The notes below the pieces were generated by a model. It made no database searches. It was not told the origin of the DNA and saw nothing but the letters and a program-made list of their open reading frames with translations. Positions 1-6,515 of a stretch of 13,136 bases of DNA are shown in pieces (position 1 is the first letter of the stretch; the number at the start of each line of letters is the position of its first letter). The DNA lies in NCBI GenBank assembly GCA_964448185.1, contig CAYUVO010000072.1, forward strand, positions 1 through 13,136. Direction: 5' to 3'. The DNA is from OFTM382 sp964448185. Its GTDB lineage: Bacteria; Planctomycetota; Phycisphaerae; Phycisphaerales; UBA1924. A program made the position numbers and the translations under genes.

Positions 1-1
1 G

Positions 2-2011
2 GATGAACACGTTGGTGAACGGGACTTGGCCCGTTCCCGTTTGCTCATCACCCGTAAAGAAGCGGTTGAACATGACCATTCGGCTCACCCAGAGCGTGAT
101 GATCTCGCGCGCGGTACACAGCACGCTCGTGGGGTTGAATGCGCCGAGCAGGTCAACGGTGTCGTCCTTGGGCTGCGGCCAGCCCATGGTGGACAGCGGC
201 CACAACGCCGAGCTGAACCACGTGTCGAGCACGTCGGGGTCTTGCCATGTTCTTGCAACGGCTTCACTGAATCTGCTCGCTGCCTCGATAGCGGACTGAC
301 CGAACGTCTCGGCGATCGATGAGCCGGCTGCGAATCGCGTTGCGTCCTGCATTGACTGGCGATCGAACAGCCATGTGATCGCGTCTGTTGCAGCACTGGA
401 AGGTACAACTCGCCCATCGACGCCAGCAGAATATGGGATCAGGGGCACTTCCCTGAATTCCACTGAAGTCGTCGGCAGACCGCATGCTTGCAGGTATTCC
501 TCGATTATGCCGAAGACCCTCCTGGTTGCCTCGCTGTCTGAGAGATACGGATACTCCCCGACTCTCGCCGGCTGAAAGCCCCACACCGGTATCCTGTGTC
601 CCCACCAGAGCTGGCGGCTGATGCACCAGTCCCGCAGGTTGTCGTGCCATGATTCGTAGCTCTTGGCGTAGCGCGGCGGGTAGAAGGTCATCGAGCCGTC
701 GGTAGCTGTTACGGAATGCTCCACTGGTGCACTCTCGGGCCATTCGCTCAGGCTCTTCTGCGTGCGTTGCTCGGGGCTCAAGGCGCGTTGGGCCTCGCCA
801 CGCAGGCGGTCGTCGGTGACCTTCACATACCACTGATCGCTCAGGTACGGCTCGACAATCGCATGACTCCGATACGAATGACCCACCGAATGCGTATAAG
901 GCTTCTTGTCAGCAAGCAGTCCCTCAGCCGCAAACTTTTCTTCGACGAGCTTGCGGGCGTCTTCGCGTGATTTGCCGATTGCCCAAGTGGCTTCGCCGAC
1001 GTCCTCCCAGCCGTGGGCATCACTGATGCTCGCATCGGGTGCCATGATGTTGATGATTGGTAGGTCGTGGCGCTGGCCGATGTCCCAGTCGTTGGGGTCG
1101 TGCGCGGGCGTGACTTTCAAGAAACCCGAGGCGTATTTCGCCTTGGCGTCCGAGGATTCAGCGTCGGGCATGACGACGTAGTCATCGCCGATGATCGGGA
1201 TGGTCCGTCCAACGAACGGCAGCTTGACACGCTTACCGATCAGGTGCATGCGATCGGGGTCTTTGGGGTTGACCGCGATCGCGGTATCGCCGAAGTATGT
1301 CTCGGGCCGGGTGGTGGCGACGGTGACGTGTTCGCCGGTTTCGTTGCCGGCGTCATCCACAATCGGATACTTGAGATACCAGAAGAACGACTCGACCTCT
1401 TCCATCTCGACTTCGTCATCCGCAAGCGCGGTTTGGCTCACCGGGTCCCAGTTGACGAGGCGTTTGCCGCGATAGATGAGTCCTGCTTTGAAGAGCTGGA
1501 AGAATGCTTCACGCACTGAGCGTGCGCACACCTCGTCCATCGTGAACCGCTGACGGTCCCAGTCGCACGAACAGCCCATCGCTCGGAGCTGATCGGTGAT
1601 GCGTTTGAGGTACTCGTCCTTCCACTCATGGACCTTGCCGATGAACTCGTCGCGGCCCGTGCCGTCGGCGAGCTGCTGGCGTTTGTAATCGGCGAGTGCG
1701 GGCTTGCCCTCAGCGATGAGCCGCTTGTCAACGACGGCTTGCGTGGCGATGCCCGCGTGATCGGTGCCGGGCATCCAGAGGGTTTCATATCCCTTCATCC
1801 TGTGCGCGCGGCACAACATGTCTTGGATCGTGTTGTTGAAGGCATGGCCAAGATGCAACGCGCCCGTGACATTGGGCGGCGGGATCAGGATGCAATAGGG
1901 CTCGGCCTCGCCACTGAGCACCCGACCCGGATCGGCGGCGAACGCACGAGACGACGCCCAGCGGGCGTGGATCGCGGGCTCGTGGTCGGCGGGTGTGTAC
2001 TTGCCTGCCAT
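2..2011 (-). CDS. valS: Valyl-tRNA synthetase, N-terminal 670 residues (3' end outside window)
   Basis: Class I aminoacyl-tRNA synthetase that charges tRNA-Val with valine in the cytosol. The frame is open from ATG at 2011 to the left edge without a stop. It shows the PPPNVTGALHLGH block (HIGH-type ATP site HLGH, residues 53-56), the CP1 editing domain with ATTRPETYFGDTAIAVNP (about 232-249) and VTPAHDPNDWDIG (300-312), then DWCISRQLWWGHRIP (461-475) and DVLDTWFSSALWP (593-605). The KMSKS loop, anticodon-binding and coiled-coil domains lie off the left edge. The start was chosen because PPPNVTG then falls near residue 45, as is usual. No convincing Shine-Dalgarno is visible; a run of ten C (coding strand) lies 36 nt upstream. 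Odd feature: about 113 residues separate the WWGHRIP and DVLDTWF blocks where about 30-35 is usual, and this stretch is rich in AGA/AGG arginine codons that are rare in the rest of the gene. Identity is certain; the inserted segment has no function I recognise. Confidence 0.97.
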   Translation of the reverse strand, partial: MAGKYTPADHEPAIHARWASSRAFAADPGRVLSGEAEPYCILIPPPNVTGALHLGHAFNNTIQDMLCRAHRMKGYETLWMPGTDHAGIATQAVVDKRLIAEGKPALADYKRQQLADGTGRDEFIGKVHEWKDEYLKRITDQLRAMGCSCDWDRQRFTMDEVCARSVREAFFQLFKAGLIYRGKRLVNWDPVSQTALADDEVEMEEVESFFWYLKYPIVDDAGNETGEHVTVATTRPETYFGDTAIAVNPKDPDRMHLIGKRVKLPFVGRTIPIIGDDYVVMPDAESSDAKAKYASGFLKVTPAHDPNDWDIGQRHDLPIINIMAPDASISDAHGWEDVGEATWAIGKSREDARKLVEEKFAAEGLLADKKPYTHSVGHSYRSHAIVEPYLSDQWYVKVTDDRLRGEAQRALSPEQRTQKSLSEWPESAPVEHSVTATDGSMTFYPPRYAKSYESWHDNLRDWCISRQLWWGHRIPVWGFQPARVGEYPYLSDSEATRRVFGIIEEYLQACGLPTTSVEFREVPLIPYSAGVDGRVVPSSAATDAITWLFDRQSMQDATRFAAGSSIAETFGQSAIEAASRFSEAVARTWQDPDVLDTWFSSALWPLSTMGWPQPKDDTVDLLGAFNPTSVLCTAREIITLWVSRMVMFNRFFTGDEQTGTGQVPFTNVFI

Positions 2012-2047
2012 CTCTGGGGAACGGGCAGGGGAGGCTTGCTCTTGGGA

Positions 2048-2057
2048 GGGGGGGGGG
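2048..2057. repeat. Ten-G homopolymer upstream of valS
   Basis: Ten consecutive G on the plus strand (C in the valS sense), preceded by GGG-A. It lies in the 164-bp divergent gap between valS and the TPR gene, 36 nt upstream of the valS ATG, so in its leader or promoter. Homopolymers of this length are prone to slippage; no effect on expression can be read from the sequence. Confidence 0.9.
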
Positions 2058-2139
2058 TAGACATCTGGGCCGATTGTAGAACCCGCACCGTTGCCAATGG
2101 CGAGGGGTTGGACGTTCACCACAAGCTCCGAGTGTCATC

Positions 2140-2169
2140 TTGGGGAAGACCGCTGTGAGCGTGTACGCT
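2140..2169 (+). promoter_or_regulatory. Candidate promoter for a leaderless TPR gene
   Basis: TTGGGG (2140-2145), an 18-bp spacer, then TACGCT (2164-2169), followed after six bases by ATG at 2176. A -10 element placed about six bases before the start codon fits a leaderless transcript. The match to sigma-70 boxes is only partial (TTG at -35; T, A and final T at -10). A similar TACGCT box lies upstream of the gene starting at 6382. Suggestive only. Confidence 0.25.
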
Positions 2170-2175
2170 TGGGGC

Positions 2176-3192
2176 ATGGGTCACAACCGCTTCCTGCTGA
2201 CAACTGCGATCATCTCTGGTGTTCTTGGGGCGGGCGCTGGCGTGCTGTGGCGAAGCTCATCATCCCAGACACCAGACGATTCGGCATCGACCCGAGCGAG
2301 TTTGGGAGCGCAGGCGTCGCCCGAGGTGCTAGATGCGGTGCTCAATGCGGCTGAGCGAGCGATGCTCGATGGCGAGCCTGCAAAGGCGGTGGTGGTGCTC
2401 GAAGCTGCGGTGAGTGATTGGCCCGAGGACCGGGTGTTGTGGCTGGCTCTGGCACGCAGCCGGACGAGGATTCCCGATGGTGCTCTTGATGCGTACCGGG
2501 CCTATCAAACCGCGCTTCGGCTGGGCAGCGCCGAAGGATCGTCCGCGATCGAGGAGTTCGAGGCGGGGACCGCTGCGAGCCGCGCGGGGCTCGATGAGGC
2601 AGCCGTCGAGCATTACCGTTCTGCGGAAGCCATCGACCCGACCGATCCTCGATTCCCTCTGTACGCAGCCCAGGTGCTTACCCGGCTCAAGCGCCCGGAC
2701 CAAGCGCGGGCGTCGCTGTTTCGCGCCACTCAGCTTGATGAACACCTCTCGATTGCCTGGGGTTCGCTTGCAGAGTTAGCACTCAAAGAGAACCGTCCGG
2801 GCGTCGCGTTGCAGTACATCGCCAAGGCCCGCGAGCAAGAGCCGATGGTCACCGCGTGGCGAGTGATCGAAGCGCGTGCGCTCAACAGGCAGAACCGACC
2901 AGCCGATGCTCTGGCGATTATCGAGGGCGTATCAAGCGGTGAACGGATGGCGATGCCGGTGGTTCGGTTGTATGCGCGCAGCGCCGCGATGCTCGGGCGG
3001 CCACAAGACGCAGCCGCGAGGTTCGGCGAAGCGGTCAAGACGCATCCCACCGATGGCGTTGTGGTGCTTGAAGCCGCCGAGTGGTTCGAGCGTGCGGGTA
3101 ACAAAGAACAAGCGATTCGCCTGGCGCGACATGCTTCGATGCTCGGCCAGGACCGTGCAGCGGAGATGGTTCGTCGGCTCGAAGACGAGTAG
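2176..3192 (+). CDS. Membrane-anchored tetratricopeptide repeat protein
   Basis: A 338-residue protein from ATG 2176. The N-terminus is a hydrophobic segment (about residues 5-24, FLLTTAIISGVLGAGAGVLW) that looks like a signal anchor or uncleaved signal; the rest would then be periplasmic. The body is a chain of helical pairs with TPR features (small residues at A/G positions, a Pro near the end of repeats), for example GEPAKAVVVLEAAV, GLDEAAVEHYRSAEAIDPTDP, KRPDQARASLFRATQLDE, NRPADALAIIEG and GRPQDAAARFGEAVKTHP, giving roughly six to seven repeats. TPR arrays are protein-binding scaffolds; no enzymatic domain or partner is visible. The in-frame TTG at 2140 would add twelve residues before the hydrophobic segment; ATG 2176 is preferred because it puts the charged residue and hydrophobic stretch at the very N-terminus. 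Divergent from valS and convergent with the SDR gene, so it is probably a single-gene transcript. Confidence 0.85.
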   Translation: MGHNRFLLTTAIISGVLGAGAGVLWRSSSSQTPDDSASTRASLGAQASPEVLDAVLNAAERAMLDGEPAKAVVVLEAAVSDWPEDRVLWLALARSRTRIPDGALDAYRAYQTALRLGSAEGSSAIEEFEAGTAASRAGLDEAAVEHYRSAEAIDPTDPRFPLYAAQVLTRLKRPDQARASLFRATQLDEHLSIAWGSLAELALKENRPGVALQYIAKAREQEPMVTAWRVIEARALNRQNRPADALAIIEGVSSGERMAMPVVRLYARSAAMLGRPQDAAARFGEAVKTHPTDGVVVLEAAEWFERAGNKEQAIRLARHASMLGQDRAAEMVRRLEDE

Positions 3193-3214
3193 GTGTTGAT
3201 CCTGGTTCAATGAA

Positions 3215-3231
3215 TGAGAGGTTCCCCCTCA
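3215..3231 (-). terminator. Weak hairpin between convergent TPR and SDR genes
   Basis: In the minus-strand RNA a seven-pair stem (UGAGGGG with CCUCUCA, one G-U wobble) closes a GAA loop, starting 37 nt after the SDR stop codon. The plus-strand version has an A-C mismatch. No uridine tract follows on either strand, so an intrinsic terminator is only weakly supported. Confidence 0.3.
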
Positions 3232-3268
3232 CTCACACTCAGGGCTTGTATGGTAGCTCACACTCGAT

Positions 3269-4084
3269 CTACAGCAGTGAGCGCCCGCCATCAATATTGA
3301 TGATGTGTCCCGTGGTGTACGTCGCGCGAGTCGCCAGCCAGAGCACCGCCTCGGCTGCTTCTTCGGGAGTTCCCGCTCGCCCCAAGGGCACGCTCTTGAG
3401 ATAGCGAGCCTGCATGGCTTCGTCGGAATCTGCGCCGGTTTCGGGCCATTGCACAACGCCCGGAGCGACGCCGTTGACGCGGAGAGCGGGGGCGAGTTCT
3501 CGTGCGAGCGCACGCACCGCTTGCGCAAGGGCGGATTTGGACATGGCGTAGGCGGCGTAGTCTCGGCGCGGGAGCCCCATCGCGTGGATGTCGAGCATCG
3601 CGACGATCGACCCGCCGCCGGGCATGGACGATTCGGCGAGTCGGCCCGCGAGGCGTTGGCTCAACAGCAACGGCGCCAGCGCGTTGATTCGGAAGTGGCT
3701 CAGCAGGTCCTCGGCGTTGAGCTCAGCGAGCGGTGACGGCGCGTACATCGAGGCGTTGTGGACAAGCACATCGAGTCGTGGCAGGTCAGTTGCGATCTGC
3801 TGGGCGAACCGGGAGACCTCGTTGGGGTTGTAGAGATCTAGCGGATAGATCGAGCAGTTGACGTTGAACTTGACCAGCTCGCGCTGTGCGAGCTCGGCTT
3901 CGTCCTTGCTGGTCCGGTAGGTGAGCACGACGTCGAAACCGGCCGAGGCAAACGCCCGGCAGGTCGCCCGGCCCACGCGCTTGGCGCCGCCGGTGACGAG
4001 CACTGTGCGGGTGCTCGAAGCGGAGCGTTTCGTGGGGCCATCCGTCGCAGTCGAAGGGAGATTGGAGCGGGGCGTCGAACTCAT
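3269..4084 (-). CDS. Pteridine-reductase-like short-chain dehydrogenase/reductase
   Basis: A 271-residue NAD(P)H-dependent oxidoreductase of the SDR family. The cofactor motif TGGAKRVGR (31-39) has the Lys-Arg typical of NADPH-preferring pteridine reductases (PTR1/FolM type). LVHNAS (107-112) replaces the usual NNAG; the catalytic Tyr and Lys are Y179 and K183 in YAMSK; an Asp (D165, in VAMLDIHA) stands near where classical SDRs have the catalytic Ser, as in PTR1 and FolM. The C-terminal GHIINIDGGRSL (259-270) is the usual end of the family. The first 25 residues are Ser/Thr/Pro-rich and not part of the fold. The ATG overlaps the stop of the upstream membrane-protein gene as ATGA, so translation is probably coupled. 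Likely substrate is a dihydropterin or dihydrofolate, but other aldehydes or ketones cannot be excluded; subfamily assignment is moderate, SDR membership is sure. Confidence 0.9.
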   Translation of the reverse strand: MSSTPRSNLPSTATDGPTKRSASSTRTVLVTGGAKRVGRATCRAFASAGFDVVLTYRTSKDEAELAQRELVKFNVNCSIYPLDLYNPNEVSRFAQQIATDLPRLDVLVHNASMYAPSPLAELNAEDLLSHFRINALAPLLLSQRLAGRLAESSMPGGGSIVAMLDIHAMGLPRRDYAAYAMSKSALAQAVRALARELAPALRVNGVAPGVVQWPETGADSDEAMQARYLKSVPLGRAGTPEEAAEAVLWLATRATYTTGHIINIDGGRSLL

Positions 4085-4437
4085 AGCAGATCGTCGCCTT
4101 CAAGGTTGGTTGCCGACGGAGGGGGAGGAGGCGGGGGCGGTGTGGAAGTTCTTCGGCCCGCTTCTGCCCACGGATCAACGTCTTGCTTCGTAGGCCCGGT
4201 AGATCGCTCCGAGCTGGTCCGCCTCATATGCCGCCGGACCATGACGACGACCGCTGCCATTACCATTACCGCGAGTGCAAGCAACACCAGCCCGAGCATG
4301 ACGAGCGACCACTGCCCCACAGCGTGCGCTGACATGGGCGATGGGGGGGCAGGCGGGCCCAATGGTGTAGGCTCCGCAACCAGCAGCATGCGCATGAGTG
4401 ACTCAAGCATTCTTCTTGAGAGCATACCAGCTCGCAT
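4081..4437 (-). CDS. Small single-pass membrane protein with proline-rich tail
   Basis: A 118-residue protein of unknown function. One strong transmembrane helix (about residues 43-68, rich in Leu, Val, Met and Ala) is followed by basic residues RRHMRR, which argues for a cytoplasmic C-terminus. The tail contains DVDPWAEAGRR (86-96) and a run of eight prolines (100-107). It ends in the ATGA overlap with the SDR gene, which supports its being a translated gene and co-transcribed. The first 34 residues contain several Met and an Ala/Pro-rich stretch, so the true start may be internal (Met-35, just before the helix, is a good alternative). The proline run reads as G tracts on the plus strand (4119-4140). 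No family recognised. Confidence 0.6.
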   Translation of the reverse strand: MRAGMLSRRMLESLMRMLLVAEPTPLGPPAPPSPMSAHAVGQWSLVMLGLVLLALAVMVMAAVVVMVRRHMRRTSSERSTGPTKQDVDPWAEAGRRTSTPPPPPPPPSATNLEGDDLL

Positions 4438-4524
4438 CCCGCCTCGGCCTCTACTGGCGCAGAGCGGGTCTAGGATGGTGCTGGAACGAACGGAATCCCA
4501 TAGCTTTCACCGGAGCCGACCACG

Positions 4525-5632
4525 ATGCATTTCGAGACGCACCAGCCTGTGATCGACGATCTTGAGGCGCGGATTGTAACGATCCGCGACTCTCTTTAAC
4601 TACGACACCAAGAAGGCCAAGCTGGCCGAACTCGAGCTGAGCATGGGTGCCGAGGGGTTCTGGGACGACCAGGACGCGGCTCAGAAAATCGTCGGCAATC
4701 TCAAAGCCATCAAAGCACAGATCACGCCGCTGGGTGAAGTGACCGAATCGCTCGAAGAAGCCGCGCTCGCCTACGAAATGGCCAAGGAAGAAAGCGACGC
4801 CGAGTTGCTCACCGAAGCCGACGAAGCGTTGTTCACGATCCAAAAACGGATGGAACAGGTCGAGCTCCAAAGCCTTCTGGGCGGCAAGCACGACCACCGC
4901 AACTGCTTCTTCACGCTCTCCGCGGGCGACGGCGGCACCGAAGCCAACGACTGGGCCGACATGCTCCTGCGTATGTACTTGTATTACTTCGAGCAGATGC
5001 GGTGGAAGGTCGAAGAAGTTTCCAAGACCTTCGGCTCCGAAGTCGGGATCGATCACGTCACGCTGCACGTCAAGGGTGACTTTGCGTTCGGTTATCTCAA
5101 CTGCGAACGCGGCGCACACCGTCTCGCCCGCGTCAGCCCGTTCAACTCGCAGGGCAAACGCCAGACGAGCTTTGCAACCGTTGACGTCACGCCCGAGTTC
5201 GACGATTCAAGTCTTGAGATTCCCGACAAGGATCTGGAGTTCACCTTCTTTGCACGTTCGAGCGGCCCGGGCGGCCAGAACGTCAACAAGGTCGCTTCGG
5301 CGTGCCGCATCGTGCATAAACCAACCGGCTTTATGGTGGTGGCGAGCACACACCGCGAGCAGACGCAGAACAGACGCCAAGCGATGACGCTGTTGCAAGC
5401 CAAGCTCGAACAGCTCGAAGAAGACAAGCGGGCCGCCGAGATCAAGGATGCTTCTGGCGGTGATCTTGCGCGTGGCTGGGGCACGCAGATCCGCAGCTAT
5501 GTGCTCTACGACAACCGCGTCAAAGACCACCGCACGAGCCACGAGCACGGCAACCCGACCGCGGTGCTCGCGGGCGAACTCCAGGGCTTTATCAACGCCG
5601 AGTTGCAGAGGCGACGGTCGGTCAAGGGCTGA
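4525..5632 (+). CDS. prfB: Peptide chain release factor 2, read through a +1 frameshift
   Basis: Release factor that recognises UAA and UGA and triggers peptide release in the ribosome. The zero-frame ORF starts at ATG 4525 and stops after 24 codons at TAA 4597-4599; a +1 shift on CTT (4594-4596) joins it to the long frame ending at 5632, effectively join(4525..4596, 4598..5632). The product is 368 residues (E. coli RF2 is 365). It carries the codon-recognition tripeptide SPF (204-206) and GPGGQNVNK with catalytic GGQ (249-251), both almost exactly where E. coli RF2 has them. The junction reads ...DSL-NYDTKKAKL, aligning with the family's LDYDAKK. The odd point is the stop at the shift site: UAA instead of UGA, and no purine-rich internal Shine-Dalgarno before CTT. 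ATG 4643 would give a 329-residue form lacking the first helix, so it is not preferred. Three bases separate its stop from the next gene. Confidence 0.93.
4594..4600 (+). promoter_or_regulatory. RF2-type programmed +1 frameshift site, CTT-TAA-C
   Basis: The site CTT TAA C sits 24 codons into prfB, the same place as the CTT TGA C site of E. coli. Established mechanism in other bacteria: when RF2 is scarce the ribosome pauses at UGA and the Leu tRNA slips from CUU to UUU, allowing full-length RF2. Here the stop is UAA, which RF1 also reads, and the bases before CTT (4580-4593) contain no AGGGGG-like element. The CTT and the C after the stop are kept. An assembly or sequencing insertion of one T in the run 4595-4597 would create the same picture and cannot be excluded from one sequence. 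Confidence 0.75.
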
Positions 5633-5635
5633 CGC

Positions 5636-5956
5636 ATGTGGGTTGTAGAGCTGGTCGATGACATCCGCATACAGGTGCGCAAGGCACCCAAGCGTGATCT
5701 TTTAATCACGGCGGGAGCATTGATTGGCTTGGCGACCATTCTTGGTGCCGGTGGATGGTGGTTGGTGCTTACAGGCACATACGCGGTTGATTACGCATTG
5801 GAGAAAGGTCTCGATACGAGAATTGGGGGCAATACCGGGACGATGGCGTTGTACTGGGGCATCGCTGGTTGGGCCTTGGTGAGTCTTGCAGTCTTGTTCG
5901 CTTCGATGGGTTTGGGGCTGCTCGCGGGTGTTATGTTCAAGAAGCGAAAGCCGTAA
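5636..5956 (+). CDS. Small two-TM membrane protein downstream of prfB
   Basis: A 106-residue protein starting three bases after the prfB stop, so probably on the same transcript. A short amphipathic N-terminus with basic residues (RIQVRKAPKR) precedes TM1 (about 22-48, with GAGGWWLVLTG); TM2 is about 72-99 and ends in the basic tail KKRKP. Both ends are basic, so both are likely cytoplasmic with a short loop (DYALEKGLDTRIGGNTG) outside. No catalytic motif and no family recognised. Its codon use resembles that of neighbouring genes and both helices are clear, which supports a real gene. Confidence 0.7.
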   Translation: MWVVELVDDIRIQVRKAPKRDLLITAGALIGLATILGAGGWWLVLTGTYAVDYALEKGLDTRIGGNTGTMALYWGIAGWALVSLAVLFASMGLGLLAGVMFKKRKP

Positions 5957-5965
5957 ACCCAGTGG

Positions 5966-6382
5966 TCATGCTGGCGGCGTGGGCGGCTTGTGATCGTTCA
6001 GCCGCAGCGGCTGGGGACCGGCACAACTCAGGCACTTGCCGTCATCGCAGTTGTGACGCGAGCCCGCGTCCGCGTCGGGCACCACGCCCTCAGCGCGGCC
6101 CGTGAGCCACGCGCCCGAAGCGATTGCCACGAACGCCACTACCGGGACCATGAGCGAAAGATCGAGCCCCATCGCGGGCAGCGCGATCAAGCTGCCCACC
6201 GCGATACCAATGATGAGCAAGCCCGCGATGAGGATGCGACGCGCGAGCCTCGCGCCTTCTTTGCTATCGGCCTCGGCCCGTTGATCGGCGCGAGCTTGTG
6301 CGCGGGCAGCGATCAACAGATCCCGGTCACCCTCGGTGAGACGAAGTCGCGGCGTTGATTGTGGTGAAGGGTTCTCGGACAT
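5966..6382 (-). CDS. Two-TM membrane protein with C-terminal His/Cys cluster
   Basis: A 138-residue protein of unknown function. The N-terminal half (residues 16-48) is a charged, Ala/Arg/Glu-rich helix that could form a coiled coil. TM1 is about 50-70 and TM2 about 77-96. The C-terminal tail contains H110, C112, C117 and C120 (HNCDDGKCLSC), a spacing able to bind a metal ion. Positive charges before TM1 suggest both termini are cytoplasmic. A GAGG sequence about nine bases before the ATG may serve as ribosome binding site. It is convergent, nine bases apart, with the gene ending at 5956, and is preceded by a possible promoter at 6412-6440. No homologous family recognised. Confidence 0.75.
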   Translation of the reverse strand: MSENPSPQSTPRLRLTEGDRDLLIAARAQARADQRAEADSKEGARLARRILIAGLLIIGIAVGSLIALPAMGLDLSLMVPVVAFVAIASGAWLTGRAEGVVPDADAGSRHNCDDGKCLSCAGPQPLRLNDHKPPTPPA

Positions 6383-6411
6383 CGTTCAATCCTCGGGGTA
6401 GTTCAGCCCTT

Positions 6412-6440
6412 AGCGTACCTCACAATGGGGGCAACGCCAA
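6412..6440 (-). promoter_or_regulatory. Candidate promoter for the two-TM protein gene
   Basis: On the minus strand TTGGCG (6440-6435), a 17-bp spacer and TACGCT (6417-6412) lie 29 nt upstream of the ATG at 6382, in the 133-bp gap after the E2 gene. The spacing is ideal but the boxes match sigma-70 consensus only partly. The same -10 hexamer occurs before the TPR gene. Confidence 0.25.
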
Positions 6441-6515
6441 CAGGAACCCGCCAAGCACACAGGATGTCCCGCGGATTTTGAGGAAGGGAGGGAGGCGGAG
6501 CGATATCGAGCGATA

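Noticed and set aside
242..595. Intein within valS
   Set aside because: The inserted stretch is too short (about 80 extra residues), and there is no Cys/Ser splice junction, no His-Asn C-terminal motif and no endonuclease domain.
1067..2158. Long plus-strand ORFs opposite valS (1067-1519 and 1628-2158)
   Set aside because: They are antisense to a gene with unambiguous ValRS motifs and lack any recognisable domain; long antisense frames are expected at this GC content.
2140..2175. TTG 2140 as start of the TPR gene
   Set aside because: It adds twelve residues ahead of the hydrophobic N-terminal segment and has no better ribosome binding site than ATG 2176.
4643..5632. prfB starting at ATG 4643 as a simple 329-residue RF2
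   Set aside because: This would drop the first helix of RF2, while the bases upstream encode the expected N-terminus in two frames joined at a canonical-position shift site.
4525..5632. prfB as a pseudogene
   Set aside because: RF2 is essential in most bacteria, the rest of the gene is intact with SPF and GGQ, and the single break is exactly at the known frameshift position.
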